Below are positions 8,815-18,688 of a stretch of DNA of 64,000 nt, piece after piece; within the stretch, counting starts at the first letter, position 1; each line of letters opens with the position of its first letter. Position numbers and translations under genes: made by a program. Source of the DNA: Mycobacterium sp. IS-3022 (lineage in GTDB: Bacteria > Actinomycetota > Actinomycetes > Mycobacteriales > Mycobacteriaceae). The notes under the pieces were generated by a model, which was given only the letters and a program-made list of their open reading frames with translations, searched no databases and was not told the DNA's origin. Where the stretch lies: the NCBI RefSeq assembly GCF_001500065.1, contig NZ_LQIN01000001.1:248001-312000 (forward strand), written 5' to 3'.

Positions 8815-9822
8815 GTGAACGTTTCCCAACTCGAATGGATCATCACGCTGAGCGTGACGATCGGAATTCTGCTGTTCGACGTCGTCGTGATCGGCCGACG
8901 GCCGCACGAACCGTCGAGACGGGAGACCGGGATCGCGCTGACGTTCTACGTGGGGCTGGCGATCGCGTTCGGGTTGTGGACCTGGTTCTTCCACGGCGGG
9001 CAGTACGGGCTCGAGTTCTTCGCCGGTTGGCTCACGGAGTACAGCCTGTCGGTGGACAACCTGTTCGTGTTCCTGATCATCATGGCGAGCTTCAACGTGC
9101 CCAGGAAGTATCAGCAGCAGGCGCTTCTGGTGGGCATCATCCTGGCGTTGATCTTCCGCGGCATCTTCATCGCCCTCGGCGCCGTGGCGATCAACCAGTT
9201 CTCGTGGGTGTTCTACATCTTCGCTGCGTTTCTGATCTACACCGCGATCAACCTCGCCCGCAACACCGATCACGAGGACGACGGCGACAACATCGTGGTG
9301 AGGTTCGCACGCAATCACCTGAGCATGACCGACAAGTGGGACGGCCTGAAGCTGTGGGTCAAAGAAAACGGCAAGCGGCTGATGACGCCGATGTTCCTCG
9401 TCATCGTCGCGCTCGGCACCACTGACCTGATCTTCGCGCTCGACTCCATCCCGGCGATCTACGGCCTGACTCAGGAGCCGTACCTGGTCTTCACGGCGAA
9501 CGTGTTCGCGCTGATGGGGTTGCGCCAGCTGTACTTCCTGCTGGGCGACCTGCTCAAGCGACTGGTCTTCTTGTCTCAGGGCCTCGCGTTCATCCTGGGG
9601 TTCATCGGAGTGAAGCTGCTGCTGCATGCGCTGCACGAAAACGAGGTGCCGTTCATCAACGGCGGCGAGCATGTTGCGGTGCCCGAGATCCCGACGTTGC
9701 TGTCACTGGGGGTGATCGTCGTGACGCTGCTCATCACCACCGCGGCGAGCCTGTACAAGACGCGGGTGCACGACGTGAAGAACGGCGCGAGCGAGACCAC
9801 GAAATCGATCGATTCGCGCTGA
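8815..9822 (+). CDS. TerC/Alx-family membrane metal exporter
   Basis: A 335-residue protein with about nine transmembrane helices. It carries the TerC-family acidic membrane motifs: SVDNLFVFLIIM near residue 76 and GTTDLIFALDSIPA near residue 200, whose Asp/Asn residues bind metal in the family. TerC/Alx proteins export manganese (tellurite resistance is a secondary phenotype) and protect exported proteins from mismetallation. The GTG at 8815 follows a GGAGG at 8806-8810. The upstream Mn riboswitch candidate supports a manganese-export role. The gene is divergent from the Pls-like operon, with both promoters within about 290 bases. Confidence 0.88.
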   Translation: MNVSQLEWIITLSVTIGILLFDVVVIGRRPHEPSRRETGIALTFYVGLAIAFGLWTWFFHGGQYGLEFFAGWLTEYSLSVDNLFVFLIIMASFNVPRKYQQQALLVGIILALIFRGIFIALGAVAINQFSWVFYIFAAFLIYTAINLARNTDHEDDGDNIVVRFARNHLSMTDKWDGLKLWVKENGKRLMTPMFLVIVALGTTDLIFALDSIPAIYGLTQEPYLVFTANVFALMGLRQLYFLLGDLLKRLVFLSQGLAFILGFIGVKLLLHALHENEVPFINGGEHVAVPEIPTLLSLGVIVVTLLITTAASLYKTRVHDVKNGASETTKSIDSR

Positions 9823-9826
9823 GCGG

Positions 9827-10978
9827 TCAGGCGAGCGCTTCGTAGACGAGTTTCGCGTAGCGGTTGGTGCGGTCCGTTCCGGTGGTGCCAGGACCCATCC
9901 GGTTCATCACGTAAGTCAATGTCGTTCGGCGGTCGACGTCCATCACCGCCATCGAACCGCCCCAGCCGCCCCAGAAGCAGATCTTCCCTTCCGGGATCGC
10001 GGGAACGCTTGCCGGACAGGGCAGTCCGAAGCCGATGCCGAAGCGCAGCGGGATCATCAGGACCTGGTCTGGGCCGTTGGACTGTTCGTCGAAGATCAGC
10101 TCGATGGTCGCCGGTGCCAGCAGCTGCGCACCGTTGGCTTTGCCGCCCAACGAGATCGGTGACAGCGCCCGCGCCAGCCCGCGAGCATTCCCGTGGCCGT
10201 TCGCGCCGCCGATATCCGCCCGCCGCCACGCGACGGTCTCGGCGAAGGAGGCGACGTCCTGGTCGGGCCGGATCGTGCCGAACGTCTTGATCATCGGATG
10301 GTCCTGCGGCAGAAGGTCGTACGGCAGGTCCAGCGGCGGAGGCGGGATCAGCTCGGCGATCCGGTGGTCGTCCTCGCGTGCGGCGCCGATCTGCACGTCG
10401 GCGTTCAACGGCGTGGCGATCTCGTCGCGGACGAACTCCTTGAGCGTCTTGCCCGTGACGCGCCGGATCACCTCGCCGATGAGATGGCCGTAGTTGAGTG
10501 CGTGATAGCCCGACGCCGTTCCCGGCGGCCACCATGGGGCCTGACCCGCCAGGCGGCTGGTCGAACTGTCCCAGTCGTACATGTCCTCTAGCCCGAATGG
10601 CGCCTCCCAGCCCGATACCCCGGAGGTGTGCGCCAAGAGATGTCGGACTTCGATGTCCTGTTTGCCGTTCGCCGCGAACTCGGGCCAGTAGTCGGCGACC
10701 GGGGCGTGGGGGTCGAGTTGGCCGCGGTCGACGACCATCAACGCCGCGAGCGCGGTGAGCGTCTTGCTGCAGGACCAGAAGTTGACGATCGTGTCGCGGA
10801 CCCATGGGGTCGTTTTGGCGCGATCGGCGTGGCCGCCCCAGATGTCGACGACGGACTCGCCGTCGATGTCGACCGCGATGGACGCACCGAGTTCCTCGCC
10901 CTTGGTGATCTCGTCGGCCAGCGCCTCGGCCACCTTGTCGAATCGGTTGTCCCACTGGCCGTCGATGACGTTGTGCAT
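9827..10978 (-). CDS. Class C beta-lactamase-related serine hydrolase/esterase
   Basis: A 383-residue beta-lactamase-fold hydrolase (family VIII esterase/EstB-like). The nucleophile lies in SCSKT (SxxK), the second catalytic element is Y-H-A-L-N-Y (YxN-like), and FWGGWGG occupies the KTG-like position. Such enzymes hydrolyse esters or small amides and are usually not true beta-lactamases. No signal peptide is seen, so it is probably cytoplasmic. The ATG at 10978 is preferred because upstream codons read out of conserved sequence. It converges on the TerC gene with only four bases between stops. Physiological substrate unknown. Confidence 0.82.
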   Translation of the reverse strand: MHNVIDGQWDNRFDKVAEALADEITKGEELGASIAVDIDGESVVDIWGGHADRAKTTPWVRDTIVNFWSCSKTLTALAALMVVDRGQLDPHAPVADYWPEFAANGKQDIEVRHLLAHTSGVSGWEAPFGLEDMYDWDSSTSRLAGQAPWWPPGTASGYHALNYGHLIGEVIRRVTGKTLKEFVRDEIATPLNADVQIGAAREDDHRIAELIPPPPLDLPYDLLPQDHPMIKTFGTIRPDQDVASFAETVAWRRADIGGANGHGNARGLARALSPISLGGKANGAQLLAPATIELIFDEQSNGPDQVLMIPLRFGIGFGLPCPASVPAIPEGKICFWGGWGGSMAVMDVDRRTTLTYVMNRMGPGTTGTDRTNRYAKLVYEALA

Positions 10979-11065
10979 CGGCTCATCATGCCCGCGGCAG
11001 AAGCCTCGAGTGGCCAGTTGACGCACGCCCGGCCGTGAAAAGCATCGCCCAGCAGTGCGCCAGCG

Positions 11066-11581
11066 TCACCAGTTGTCGTAGCCGCCCTCGGGACCCAGCA
11101 TGCGCTCGAAGCGGGTGCGGTTGATGCGGGCCAACTCGTTGCGGACGATCTTGCGCTCGGTGTCGACGTCGTTGTGCATCCGGTCGGTCACCGTCGCGAG
11201 CACCTCTTCGGCGCCGTAGCCGTTGACGAACATCACGAAGCCGAAGCCGAAAAGTTCGACGTAGCGCCTCGAGGCCTGGGCCAGGCGTTCCATCACCTCG
11301 GGTTGGTCGCACCAGATCGCGCACTGTTCGGCGGCCGACTTTTCGCTGCCCGGGCGTCGCCCGACGTCCGGATACGCCTGCAGGATGGTATCGACGGATT
11401 TCTCCGACAACCCGAACAGCAACGCGTCCGCCTCGCGGAACAACGCGGCGTGATCGGGGTAGGGCCGAGCACGCGCCAGATCGGCGGCCAACGGCACGCT
11501 GTAGCAGCATTCGTACACGGCGTGCACCGCCCTGCGCATCGGCATTGCGTTGAACACGTCGAGGCCGATCCCCTGATGCAT
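11066..11581 (-). CDS. uraD: OHCU decarboxylase (uric acid degradation)
   Basis: A 171-residue helical protein matching 2-oxo-4-hydroxy-4-carboxy-5-ureidoimidazoline decarboxylase, which converts OHCU to S-allantoin in ureide breakdown. SAAEQ fits the S-x-x-E-Q active-site segment, and FGFGFVMFVNG fits the conserved F-G-F-x-F-V/I stretch near the C-terminus. The catalytic His is harder to place by eye. ATG at 11581; a GTG two codons upstream (11587) is an alternative. It follows ppa on the same strand; no other uricase-pathway genes are in view. Confidence 0.75.
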   Translation of the reverse strand: MHQGIGLDVFNAMPMRRAVHAVYECCYSVPLAADLARARPYPDHAALFREADALLFGLSEKSVDTILQAYPDVGRRPGSEKSAAEQCAIWCDQPEVMERLAQASRRYVELFGFGFVMFVNGYGAEEVLATVTDRMHNDVDTERKIVRNELARINRTRFERMLGPEGGYDNW

Positions 11582-11669
11582 CAACACAAGATCATGATCG
11601 AAGCCGTGGAGAACGAGCAGGTTACCTCGGGTTACAGCGAGGAAAATTCAGTAGGCGCAGTGATCGGGC

Positions 11670-12158
11670 TCAGTGGCCGGATTCCTTGAACCGCTGCACC
11701 GACGCCTGCACTTCCGCCTCGGCCTTCTCGCGGCCCACCCAGTCGGCGGCCTTGACGTATTTTCCGGGCTCGAGGTCCTTGTAGTGCACGAAGAAGTGCT
11801 TGATGGCCTCGAGTTCGTAGGAGGGCACGTCACCGAGGTCCTGGATGTGCTCCCACCGAGGGTCGTCGGCCGGCACGCACAGGACCTTGTCGTCGCCGCC
11901 GGCCTCGTCGGTCATCTGGAACATGGCGACCGGACGAACCTCGACGACGCAGCCGGGAAACACCGATTCGGGCAGCAGTACCAGCGCGTCGAGCGGGTCG
12001 CCGTCCTCGCCGAGGGTGTCTTCGAAGAATCCGTAGTCGGTCGGATAGGCCATCGACGTATACAGGTAGCGGTCCAACTTCACCCGGCCGGTGTCGTGGT
12101 CCACCTCATACTTGTTGCGCGAACCCTTGGGAATCTCGATGACTGCGTCGAACTGCAC
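11670..12158 (-). CDS. ppa: Inorganic pyrophosphatase
   Basis: A 162-residue family I soluble pyrophosphatase. [13 protein letters not shown] near the N-terminus holds the conserved Lys/Arg/Tyr substrate contacts, and [11 protein letters not shown] holds the three metal-binding Asp residues. It hydrolyses PPi made by tRNA charging, nucleic-acid synthesis and amino-acid adenylation. Length equals the mycobacterial enzyme. It is divergent from dacB, as in M. tuberculosis (Rv3628/Rv3627c). Confidence 0.95.
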   Translation of the reverse strand: MQFDAVIEIPKGSRNKYEVDHDTGRVKLDRYLYTSMAYPTDYGFFEDTLGEDGDPLDALVLLPESVFPGCVVEVRPVAMFQMTDEAGGDDKVLCVPADDPRWEHIQDLGDVPSYELEAIKHFFVHYKDLEPGKYVKAADWVGREKAEAEVQASVQRFKESGH

Positions 12159-12271
12159 GGCGGTGGCTCCTTGCCCTGTGCTCTGGTCTGGGTCGTCCTG
12201 TGAGAACGCGGGTCAACCTTAATGGAGCGATACGCTGCTGTACGGGGGCGGTCTAGTTGAGCAGGAGTGTT

Positions 12272-13651
12272 ATGCGGCCCACTCGGTGGCGGCGATCCAC
12301 GCATATGGCGGTCGGGGTGGCGGTGTTGGTGCTGATCGCCGTGGTCGTGGTGGTTGCCGCGCTGCTCACCGCGGGTCCGTCCACCGAGGCTGCGGCCGTC
12401 AAGCCGGCGCCCGCTGCCGCGACGGCGAACCCCGCCGTCGTGCCGGTCGCCGACTCGGCGCCGAAGCCGGCACCGCACCGGTTGGCCGCCGTGCTCGCGC
12501 CCGCGCTGGCCGATCCGAACCTGGGCCACCTGACCGGCCGCGTCACCGACGCCATCACCGGGACCACGCTGTGGGCGCAGGAAGCCGAGGTGCCGATGCA
12601 GCCGGCGTCGACCAACAAGACGCTGACCGCCGCCGCGGCGCTGCTGACACTGGACCGCGACGCCCGGCTGACCACCCGCGTGTACAGCGGCAGCAGGCCC
12701 GGGGTGGTGGTGCTCAAGGGCGGCGGTGACCCGACCTTGTCGGCCGCGCCCACCGGACAGGAGACCTGGTACCGCGACGCGGCCCGCATAAGCGACCTGG
12801 CCGAGCAGGTCCGAGGCAGCGGCATCGAGGTGACGGCCGTGCAGGTCGACACCAGCACCTACAGCGGCCCGACGATGGCACCGGGGTGGGATCCGCTGGA
12901 CATCGACGGCGGCGACATCGCGCCGATGGAGTCGGTGATGCTCGACTGCGGGCGCACCCAGCCGGTGAGCGTGGACTCCGCGCGATCGCGCACACCTGCG
13001 CTGGACGCCGGCCGGGCGCTGGCGGCCGCGCTGGAGATCGACCCGGCGAAGGTGAGCGTTCAGCCCGGAAGCGCAAGCGGCGGCAACGAGATCGCCGCGG
13101 TGCAGTCGCCGCCGCTGATGCCACGGCTGCGCGAGATGATGAACGCCTCGGACAACGTGATGGCCGAGGCGATCGGCCGGGAGATTGCCGCGGAGAAGAA
13201 CCTGCCGCAGAGCTTCGACGGCGCCGTCCGTGCGACGCTCGGCGCTCTCGACGAAGCCGGGATCGACACCACCGGCGCAAGGTTGTTCGACTCCAGCGGA
13301 CTGTCCGTCGATGACCGCCTCACCGCGGAAACGCTGGACGAGGTGGTCCAGGCGGCGGCCGGAAGCGACCATCCGTCGCTGCGACCGCTGCTCGACCTGC
13401 TGCCGATCGCCGGGGGCAGCGGAACACTGTCCAACCGGTATCTGGACACCGACATCGTCAAGCCCGCCGCCGGTTTCCTGCGCGCCAAGACGGGGTCGCT
13501 GACCGGCACCAACTCACTGGCCGGCATCGTCACCGACGCGAGCGGACGCGTCCTGACGTTCGCGCTGATCTCCAACAACGCCGGCCCCACCGGACGCGTC
13601 GCGCTCGACAACCTGGCCGCCACGCTGCGAGCGTGCGGATGCAGCGCATGA
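12272..13651 (+). CDS. dacB: D-alanyl-D-alanine carboxypeptidase/endopeptidase (PBP4 type)
   Basis: A 459-residue secreted class C penicillin-binding protein (S13). An N-terminal hydrophobic segment (about residues 12-36) is a signal or anchor, followed by an Ala/Pro-rich linker. Catalytic motifs: STNK (SxxK), ASDN (SxN) and KTG in LRAKTGSLTG. It trims D-Ala from peptidoglycan stem peptides or cuts cross-links outside the membrane. The ATG at 12272 has AGGAG at 12263-12267. The stop overlaps the next gene (ATGA). Homolog of Rv3627c. Confidence 0.92.
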   Translation: MRPTRWRRSTHMAVGVAVLVLIAVVVVVAALLTAGPSTEAAAVKPAPAAATANPAVVPVADSAPKPAPHRLAAVLAPALADPNLGHLTGRVTDAITGTTLWAQEAEVPMQPASTNKTLTAAAALLTLDRDARLTTRVYSGSRPGVVVLKGGGDPTLSAAPTGQETWYRDAARISDLAEQVRGSGIEVTAVQVDTSTYSGPTMAPGWDPLDIDGGDIAPMESVMLDCGRTQPVSVDSARSRTPALDAGRALAAALEIDPAKVSVQPGSASGGNEIAAVQSPPLMPRLREMMNASDNVMAEAIGREIAAEKNLPQSFDGAVRATLGALDEAGIDTTGARLFDSSGLSVDDRLTAETLDEVVQAAAGSDHPSLRPLLDLLPIAGGSGTLSNRYLDTDIVKPAAGFLRAKTGSLTGTNSLAGIVTDASGRVLTFALISNNAGPTGRVALDNLAATLRACGCSA

Positions 13652-14709
13652 CATCGACGACCAAGACCTCACCCTCCGTCGGCCGCGCCGTCGACTGGAA
13701 GTTCGCGGCGACGGTCGGGGAGAAGCTGGTCCGCCCGGGTCCGGCGTCGAGCGAGTACACGCGACGTCAGGTGATCGAGCAGTTGTCCGAGGCGGCGCGC
13801 TCCGCCGAAATCCCGGTGCGCGAGGTCACCGGTCTGACCGAGGGTGGCGAGATCCCCGAGGCCCGCATCGTGGACCGGCCGCAGTGGATCCGCGCGGCCA
13901 CGCGGTCGATGCGGGTGATGACCGGCGGGACCGACAATCCCAGAGGTTTCATCAGCGGGCGGATCACCGGCGCCCAGACCGGCGCGGTGCTCGCATTCGT
14001 CTCGTCGGGCATCCTCGGCCAGTACGACCCGTTCGGCCCGGACGGCGGTGAACTGCTGCTGGTCTACCCCAACGTGATCGCGGTGGAACGGCAACTTCGT
14101 GTGCAGCCCTACGACTTCCGGTTGTGGGTGTGCCTGCATGAGGTCACCCACCGAGTGCAGTTCCGCGCCAATCCGTGGCTGGCAGACCACATGTCTCGGG
14201 CGCTCGCCGTACTCACCGAGGAGAACACCGACGACATCGCCGAAATGGTATCGCGGCTCGCGGAATTCGTTCGCGGTCGCCGCGGGAACGCCAATGGGGT
14301 TGCGTCGGAAGCAAATTCGAACGGAGTGATCGGGCTGCTGCGGGCGGTGCAATCCGAGCCGCAGCGCGAGGCGCTCGACCAGCTTCTGGTGTTGGGCACG
14401 CTGCTCGAAGGTCACGCGGACCATGTGATGGATGCTGTCGGGCCCGCCGTGGTGCCTTCGGTGGCCACCATCCGCAGCCGGTTCGACGAGCGGCGGCAAC
14501 GCAAACAGCCGCCACTGCAGCGGGTGGTGCGCGCATTGCTCGGGTTCGACGCCAAGCTCAGCCAGTACACCCGTGGCAAGGCCTTCGTCGACCACGTGGT
14601 GTCCGCTGTCGGGATGGCCCGGTTCAACTCCGTGTGGTCCGGTCCCGAAACGCTGCCTCTGCCAACAGAAATCGATGAGCCGCAACGATGGATCGACAGG
14701 GTGCTGTAG
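13648..14709 (+). CDS. Zinc-dependent metalloprotease-like protein (Rv3626c family)
   Basis: A 353-residue protein with LHEVTHRVQF, an HExxH zinc motif near residue 160. This is the actinobacterial family once annotated as 'coenzyme F420 biosynthesis associated', found next to dacB and tilS. The ATG at 13648 overlaps the dacB stop by four bases, indicating coupling. No signal peptide is apparent, so it is probably cytoplasmic. Substrate and physiological role are unknown; the F420 link is only an old annotation. Confidence 0.8.
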   Translation: MTSTTKTSPSVGRAVDWKFAATVGEKLVRPGPASSEYTRRQVIEQLSEAARSAEIPVREVTGLTEGGEIPEARIVDRPQWIRAATRSMRVMTGGTDNPRGFISGRITGAQTGAVLAFVSSGILGQYDPFGPDGGELLLVYPNVIAVERQLRVQPYDFRLWVCLHEVTHRVQFRANPWLADHMSRALAVLTEENTDDIAEMVSRLAEFVRGRRGNANGVASEANSNGVIGLLRAVQSEPQREALDQLLVLGTLLEGHADHVMDAVGPAVVPSVATIRSRFDERRQRKQPPLQRVVRALLGFDAKLSQYTRGKAFVDHVVSAVGMARFNSVWSGPETLPLPTEIDEPQRWIDRVL

Positions 14710-15677
14710 CCGCGGTCCGGGCGGCTGTCACAGCGTTCGCCCGTGACCACGGCGCCGGTGACGACCGCTGGTGCGTCGCGCTGTCCGGTGGTGCGGATTC
14801 TCTCGCGTTGACGGCGATCGCGGCCGGTGTGAAACCGACCACCGCGTTGATCGTGGATCACCAGCTGCAGCCGAACTCAGCGGCCGTGGCGCAAACCGCG
14901 CAGCAGCAGGCTCTGTCGCTCGGATGCGTTGCGACACAGGTGATCCGCGTCGACGTCGGGATCACAGGCGGACCCGAAGCGGCCGCGCGCACCGCCCGCT
15001 ACGGGGCGCTCGACGCGGCGCGGGACGGGGCGCCGGTGCTGCTCGGGCACACCCTGGACGACCAGGCCGAGACGGTGCTGCTGGGCTTGGGCCGCGGCTC
15101 GGGGGCGCGGTCCATGGCCGGTATGCGACCGTGTGACCCGCCGTGGTACCGGCCGCTGCTCGGCGTTCGGCGGGCGGTGACCCCGGCCGCGTGTGCCGAG
15201 CTCAGCCTGAACCCGTGGCAGGATCCGCACAACTCCGACCGTCGCTTCACCCGGGTCCGGTTGCGCGAAGAAGTATTGCCACTGCTCGAGGACGTGCTCG
15301 GCGGCGGCGTCGCCGAGGCGCTCGCCCGCACCGCGAGCGCGCTGCGCGCGGATACCGACACTCTCGACGAACTCGCCGACCGCGCGCTGCTCGACCTTCG
15401 CCACGACGGTGCACTCGACACCGAAAAGCTGGCCGTACTGCCGGAAGCCCTGCGCCTGCGGGTGATTCGTCGCTGGCTGCTCGACGGTGGCGCCAGCGAC
15501 CTGACCGACAAGCAGATTCGCGGTGTGGACGCGCTGGTGACGGCGTGGCGAGGTCAAGGTGGCGTCGCGGTCGGATCCCCCCTTCGTGAGCGACGACTGA
15601 TTGCCGCTCGCCGTGACGGCATGCTGACCCTGCACACCGAGCCGGTACGAAACGTGGAAAACTGTGCCCGTGCCTGA
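14688..15677 (+). CDS. tilS: tRNA(Ile)-lysidine synthetase
   Basis: A 329-residue N-type ATP pyrophosphatase. SGGADS (about residues 29-34) is the PP-loop. [12 protein letters not shown] and the [19 protein letters not shown] segment are typical of TilS. It attaches lysine to C34 of tRNA-Ile(CAU), switching it to read AUA. The start overlaps the upstream gene by 22 bases and the stop overlaps hpt by 14 bases. The C-terminal region is short, as in mycobacteria (Rv3625c). Confidence 0.93.
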   Translation: MDRQGAVAAVRAAVTAFARDHGAGDDRWCVALSGGADSLALTAIAAGVKPTTALIVDHQLQPNSAAVAQTAQQQALSLGCVATQVIRVDVGITGGPEAAARTARYGALDAARDGAPVLLGHTLDDQAETVLLGLGRGSGARSMAGMRPCDPPWYRPLLGVRRAVTPAACAELSLNPWQDPHNSDRRFTRVRLREEVLPLLEDVLGGGVAEALARTASALRADTDTLDELADRALLDLRHDGALDTEKLAVLPEALRLRVIRRWLLDGGASDLTDKQIRGVDALVTAWRGQGGVAVGSPLRERRLIAARRDGMLTLHTEPVRNVENCARA

Positions 15678-16254
15678 CCAACCCGCCGAGCTGTACTCCG
15701 GCGACATCAAGTCGGTGCTGCTGTCGTCCGACGAGATTCAGGCAAAGATCGCCGAACTCGGTGCGCGCATCGGCGAGGAGTATCGCGAGGCCGTCGAGGC
15801 AGGCGGCCAAGACCTGTTGCTGGTCACCGTGCTCAAGGGCGCGGTGTTCTTCGTCACCGACCTCGCGCGGGCGATTCCGCTGCCGACGCAGTTGGAGTTC
15901 ATGGCGGTCAGCTCGTATGGCTCGTCGACGTCGTCGTCCGGCGTGGTGCGCATCCTCAAAGACCTCGACCGCGACATCAACGGCCGCGACGTGCTCATCG
16001 TCGAGGACATCGTGGACTCCGGACTGACCCTGTCTTGGTTGTTGCGCAACCTCGCCACCCGCCATCCCCGTTCACTGCGGGTGTGCACGCTGATGCGCAA
16101 ACCCGACGCCGTGCGCGCCGACGTCGACATCGCCTACGTCGGGTTCGACATTCCCAACGAGTTCGTCGTCGGCTACGGCCTGGATTACGCCGAGCGTTAC
16201 CGCGACCTCAACTACATCGGAACGCTGGACCCGAAGGTCTACGACCAGGATTGA
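15664..16254 (+). CDS. hpt: Hypoxanthine-guanine phosphoribosyltransferase
   Basis: A 196-residue type I phosphoribosyltransferase. [14 protein letters not shown] carries the PRPP-binding motif with two acidic residues, [10 protein letters not shown] carries the pyrophosphate loop, and [17 protein letters not shown] matches the purine-binding C-terminal region. It salvages hypoxanthine and guanine to IMP and GMP. GTG start at 15664, inside the tilS 3' end; a GTG at 15670 is possible. Homolog of Rv3624c. Confidence 0.94.
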   Translation: MPVPDQPAELYSGDIKSVLLSSDEIQAKIAELGARIGEEYREAVEAGGQDLLLVTVLKGAVFFVTDLARAIPLPTQLEFMAVSSYGSSTSSSGVVRILKDLDRDINGRDVLIVEDIVDSGLTLSWLLRNLATRHPRSLRVCTLMRKPDAVRADVDIAYVGFDIPNEFVVGYGLDYAERYRDLNYIGTLDPKVYDQD

Positions 16255-16325
16255 GGCGACGATCCTCGCGCGTCACACCACTCAACGTCTTGCCGACAAC
16301 GGGCGAGTAGCGGGCCGCAATAAGT

Positions 16326-16359
16326 TGATCGGTGTGCAAGCTGAGGTGATTACCGATCA
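16326..16359. terminator. Possible hairpin downstream of hpt
   Basis: TGATCGGT at 16326-16333 is perfectly complementary to ACCGATCA at 16352-16359 (8-bp stem, 18-base loop), in the gap between hpt and the oxidoreductase gene. It could be a factor-assisted terminator or a small operator. There is no T-tract. Confidence 0.3.
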
Positions 16360-16452
16360 CGTAGCGGCGCACCCGGCAGGTCGCGGCGCAAGGTGCGCCA
16401 ACTATGCCTCAAGTAATGGCGCGAATCACCTGCTCGGCGCAGAATGCGGGGC

Positions 16453-18672
16453 ATGAGCGAAACAGCCCTTCGCATCTGTCCACTCTGCGAGGCGACCTGC
16501 GGCCTGACCCTGACCATCGACGATGGTCGCGTCACGGCTGCCCGCGGCGACCGTGAAGACGTGTTCAGCAAGGGCTTCATCTGCCCGAAAGGCGCCAGCT
16601 TCGCCGAACTCGACAACGACCCCGACCGGTTGACCCGCCCGCTGATCCGTCGGGACGGCGTGCTGAGCCAGGCGACGTGGGAGGAGGCGTTCGCGGCGGT
16701 CGCCGAGGGCCTCGGCGACGCCATCGCCCAGCACGGCGGCGCGGCGGTCGGCGTGTACCTCGGCAACCCGAACGCCCACACCATCGCCGGCGGACTGTAC
16801 ACACCGCTGGTCGTGAAAGCGTTGGGCACGCGGCAGGTGTACTCGGCGAGCACACTCGACCAGATGCCCAAGCACGTCGCGCTGGGCTACATGTTCGGCA
16901 GCCCGGTCGCGTTCACCGTGCCCGACCTCGACCGCACCGACTACCTCGTGGTCATCGGCGCGAATCCCCTTGTGTCCAATGGAAGTCTGGCGACCGCTGC
17001 CGACTTCCCGGGCAAGCTGCGCGCGCTGCGAAAGCGCGGTGGACGCCTCGTCGTCATCGACCCGGCCCGAACCCGCACCGCCGAACTCGCCGACCGCCAC
17101 CTCGCGCCCCGGCCGGGCACCGACGCGGCTCTGCTCGCCGGCGTCGTCAACGTGCTGTTCGACGAAGACCTTGTCGATCTGAAGGAACTCGCCGGACATG
17201 TCGACGGCATCGACGAGGTCCGCGCGCTGACCGCTGACTTCTCCCCGGACACCGTGGCCGCCTACTGCGAAGTGCCCGCCGACGACATCCGCACACTGGC
17301 CCGCGAGATCGCTGCCGCGCCGTCGGCGGCCGTCTACGGTCGAATCGGCACGTCCACAGTGGAATTCGGCACGCTGGGCAGCTGGCTGGTCGACGTCGTC
17401 AACATCCTCACCGGCAACCTGGACCGCCCCGGTGGTGCGATGTTCCCGCTCTCGCCGATCGCGCCCGCGCCACGTCCGCCGAAGCCCGGCCGCGGCTTCC
17501 TCACCGGCCGCTGGCACAGCCGCGTATCCGGCTATCCCGAAGCGCTGTCGGAGCTTCCGGCCGCGGCGTTCGCCGAGGAGATCGACACCCCCGGCGACGG
17601 CCAGATCAAGGCCGTCATCACCATCGCGGGTAACCCGGTGCTGTCGGCGCCCGACGGGGACCGCCTCGACAAGGCGCTCGACAGCGTCGAGTTCATGCTC
17701 AGCGTCGACCCGTATCTCAACGAGACCACCCGGCACGCCGACGTCATCCTGCCGCCGCCTCCGCCGTCGCGCAGCGCACATTTCGACATCGCGCTCAACA
17801 GCCTCGCCGTGCGCAACAACGCCCGCTATTCACCGCCTGCGCTTCCGCTGACCGGCCGGCCGGATGAAGCCGAGATACTGTCGCGCATCGCCCTGATCCT
17901 CTACGGCCTCGGGCACGACGGAGATCCGATGCTGGTCGACGACCAGGTGATCGCCATGACGTTGGCCAAGGAGGTCGGCGACCCTCATTCACCGGTCGCC
18001 GGGCGGTCCGTCGACGACCTGACCGCGATGCTGCCGCCCGGGCCGGGCTACGAACGGCGTCTCGACATGATGCTGCGACTCGGCGCCTACGGGGACGCGT
18101 TCGGCGCCAACCCCGACGGCCTCACGCTCGCCAAGCTCAAGGCCGCGCCGCACGGCATCGATCTCGGTCCGCTGCGGCCGCGGCTCGCCGAGGTACTGCG
18201 GACACCAAGTGGGCGAATCGAACTCGCGCCGCACCAGCTGACCGCCGACGTCGCGCGGCTGCGGGATGCGCTGGGACGGCGGGCCGACGGGTTCGTGCTG
18301 ATCGGGCGACGGCACCTGCGATCCAACAACAGCTGGATGCACAACCTGCCCGCGTTGTCGGGCGGGTCGAACCGGTGCACGCTGCGCATCAATCCCGACG
18401 ACGCGGCCGATCTCGGCCTGACCGACACGGCCGTCGTCAAGGGGCCCGGCGGCGAGCTCCTGGCCCCGGTGGAGATCACCCCCGAAATGCGCCGCGGCGT
18501 GGTGTCGCTGCCGCACGGATGGGGCCACGACCGCGGCGGCACCGGACAACGCGTCGCCGCGGACGAGCCCGGCGTGAACGTCAACCAGCTCAACGACGGC
18601 AACCATCTGGATCCGCTGTCGGGCACGGCTGTGCTCAACGGCATACCGGTCGACATCGCGCCCGCGGGTTGA
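16453..18672 (+). CDS. Molybdopterin (bis-MGD) oxidoreductase, DMSO-reductase family
   Basis: A 739-residue protein. CPLCEATCG (residues 9-17) plus CPKGA further on supply the four cysteines of an N-terminal 4Fe-4S cluster (CxxCxxxC...C), followed by the three molybdopterin domains and the C-terminal dinucleotide-binding domain (about residues 620-735). At the position of the Mo ligand the sequence reads TLDQMPKH with no Cys or Sec, so a Ser/Asp or open ligand is likely, unlike formate dehydrogenases. No twin-arginine leader is seen, so it is cytoplasmic. ATG at 16453 after GGGG; an ATG three codons upstream is possible. It stands alone between hpt and lpqG with no partner subunits. Substrate unknown. 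Confidence 0.85.
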   Translation: MSETALRICPLCEATCGLTLTIDDGRVTAARGDREDVFSKGFICPKGASFAELDNDPDRLTRPLIRRDGVLSQATWEEAFAAVAEGLGDAIAQHGGAAVGVYLGNPNAHTIAGGLYTPLVVKALGTRQVYSASTLDQMPKHVALGYMFGSPVAFTVPDLDRTDYLVVIGANPLVSNGSLATAADFPGKLRALRKRGGRLVVIDPARTRTAELADRHLAPRPGTDAALLAGVVNVLFDEDLVDLKELAGHVDGIDEVRALTADFSPDTVAAYCEVPADDIRTLAREIAAAPSAAVYGRIGTSTVEFGTLGSWLVDVVNILTGNLDRPGGAMFPLSPIAPAPRPPKPGRGFLTGRWHSRVSGYPEALSELPAAAFAEEIDTPGDGQIKAVITIAGNPVLSAPDGDRLDKALDSVEFMLSVDPYLNETTRHADVILPPPPPSRSAHFDIALNSLAVRNNARYSPPALPLTGRPDEAEILSRIALILYGLGHDGDPMLVDDQVIAMTLAKEVGDPHSPVAGRSVDDLTAMLPPGPGYERRLDMMLRLGAYGDAFGANPDGLTLAKLKAAPHGIDLGPLRPRLAEVLRTPSGRIELAPHQLTADVARLRDALGRRADGFVLIGRRHLRSNNSWMHNLPALSGGSNRCTLRINPDDAADLGLTDTAVVKGPGGELLAPVEITPEMRRGVVSLPHGWGHDRGGTGQRVAADEPGVNVNQLNDGNHLDPLSGTAVLNGIPVDIAPAG

Positions 18673-18688
18673 GTTCCTTGCTCGCGGG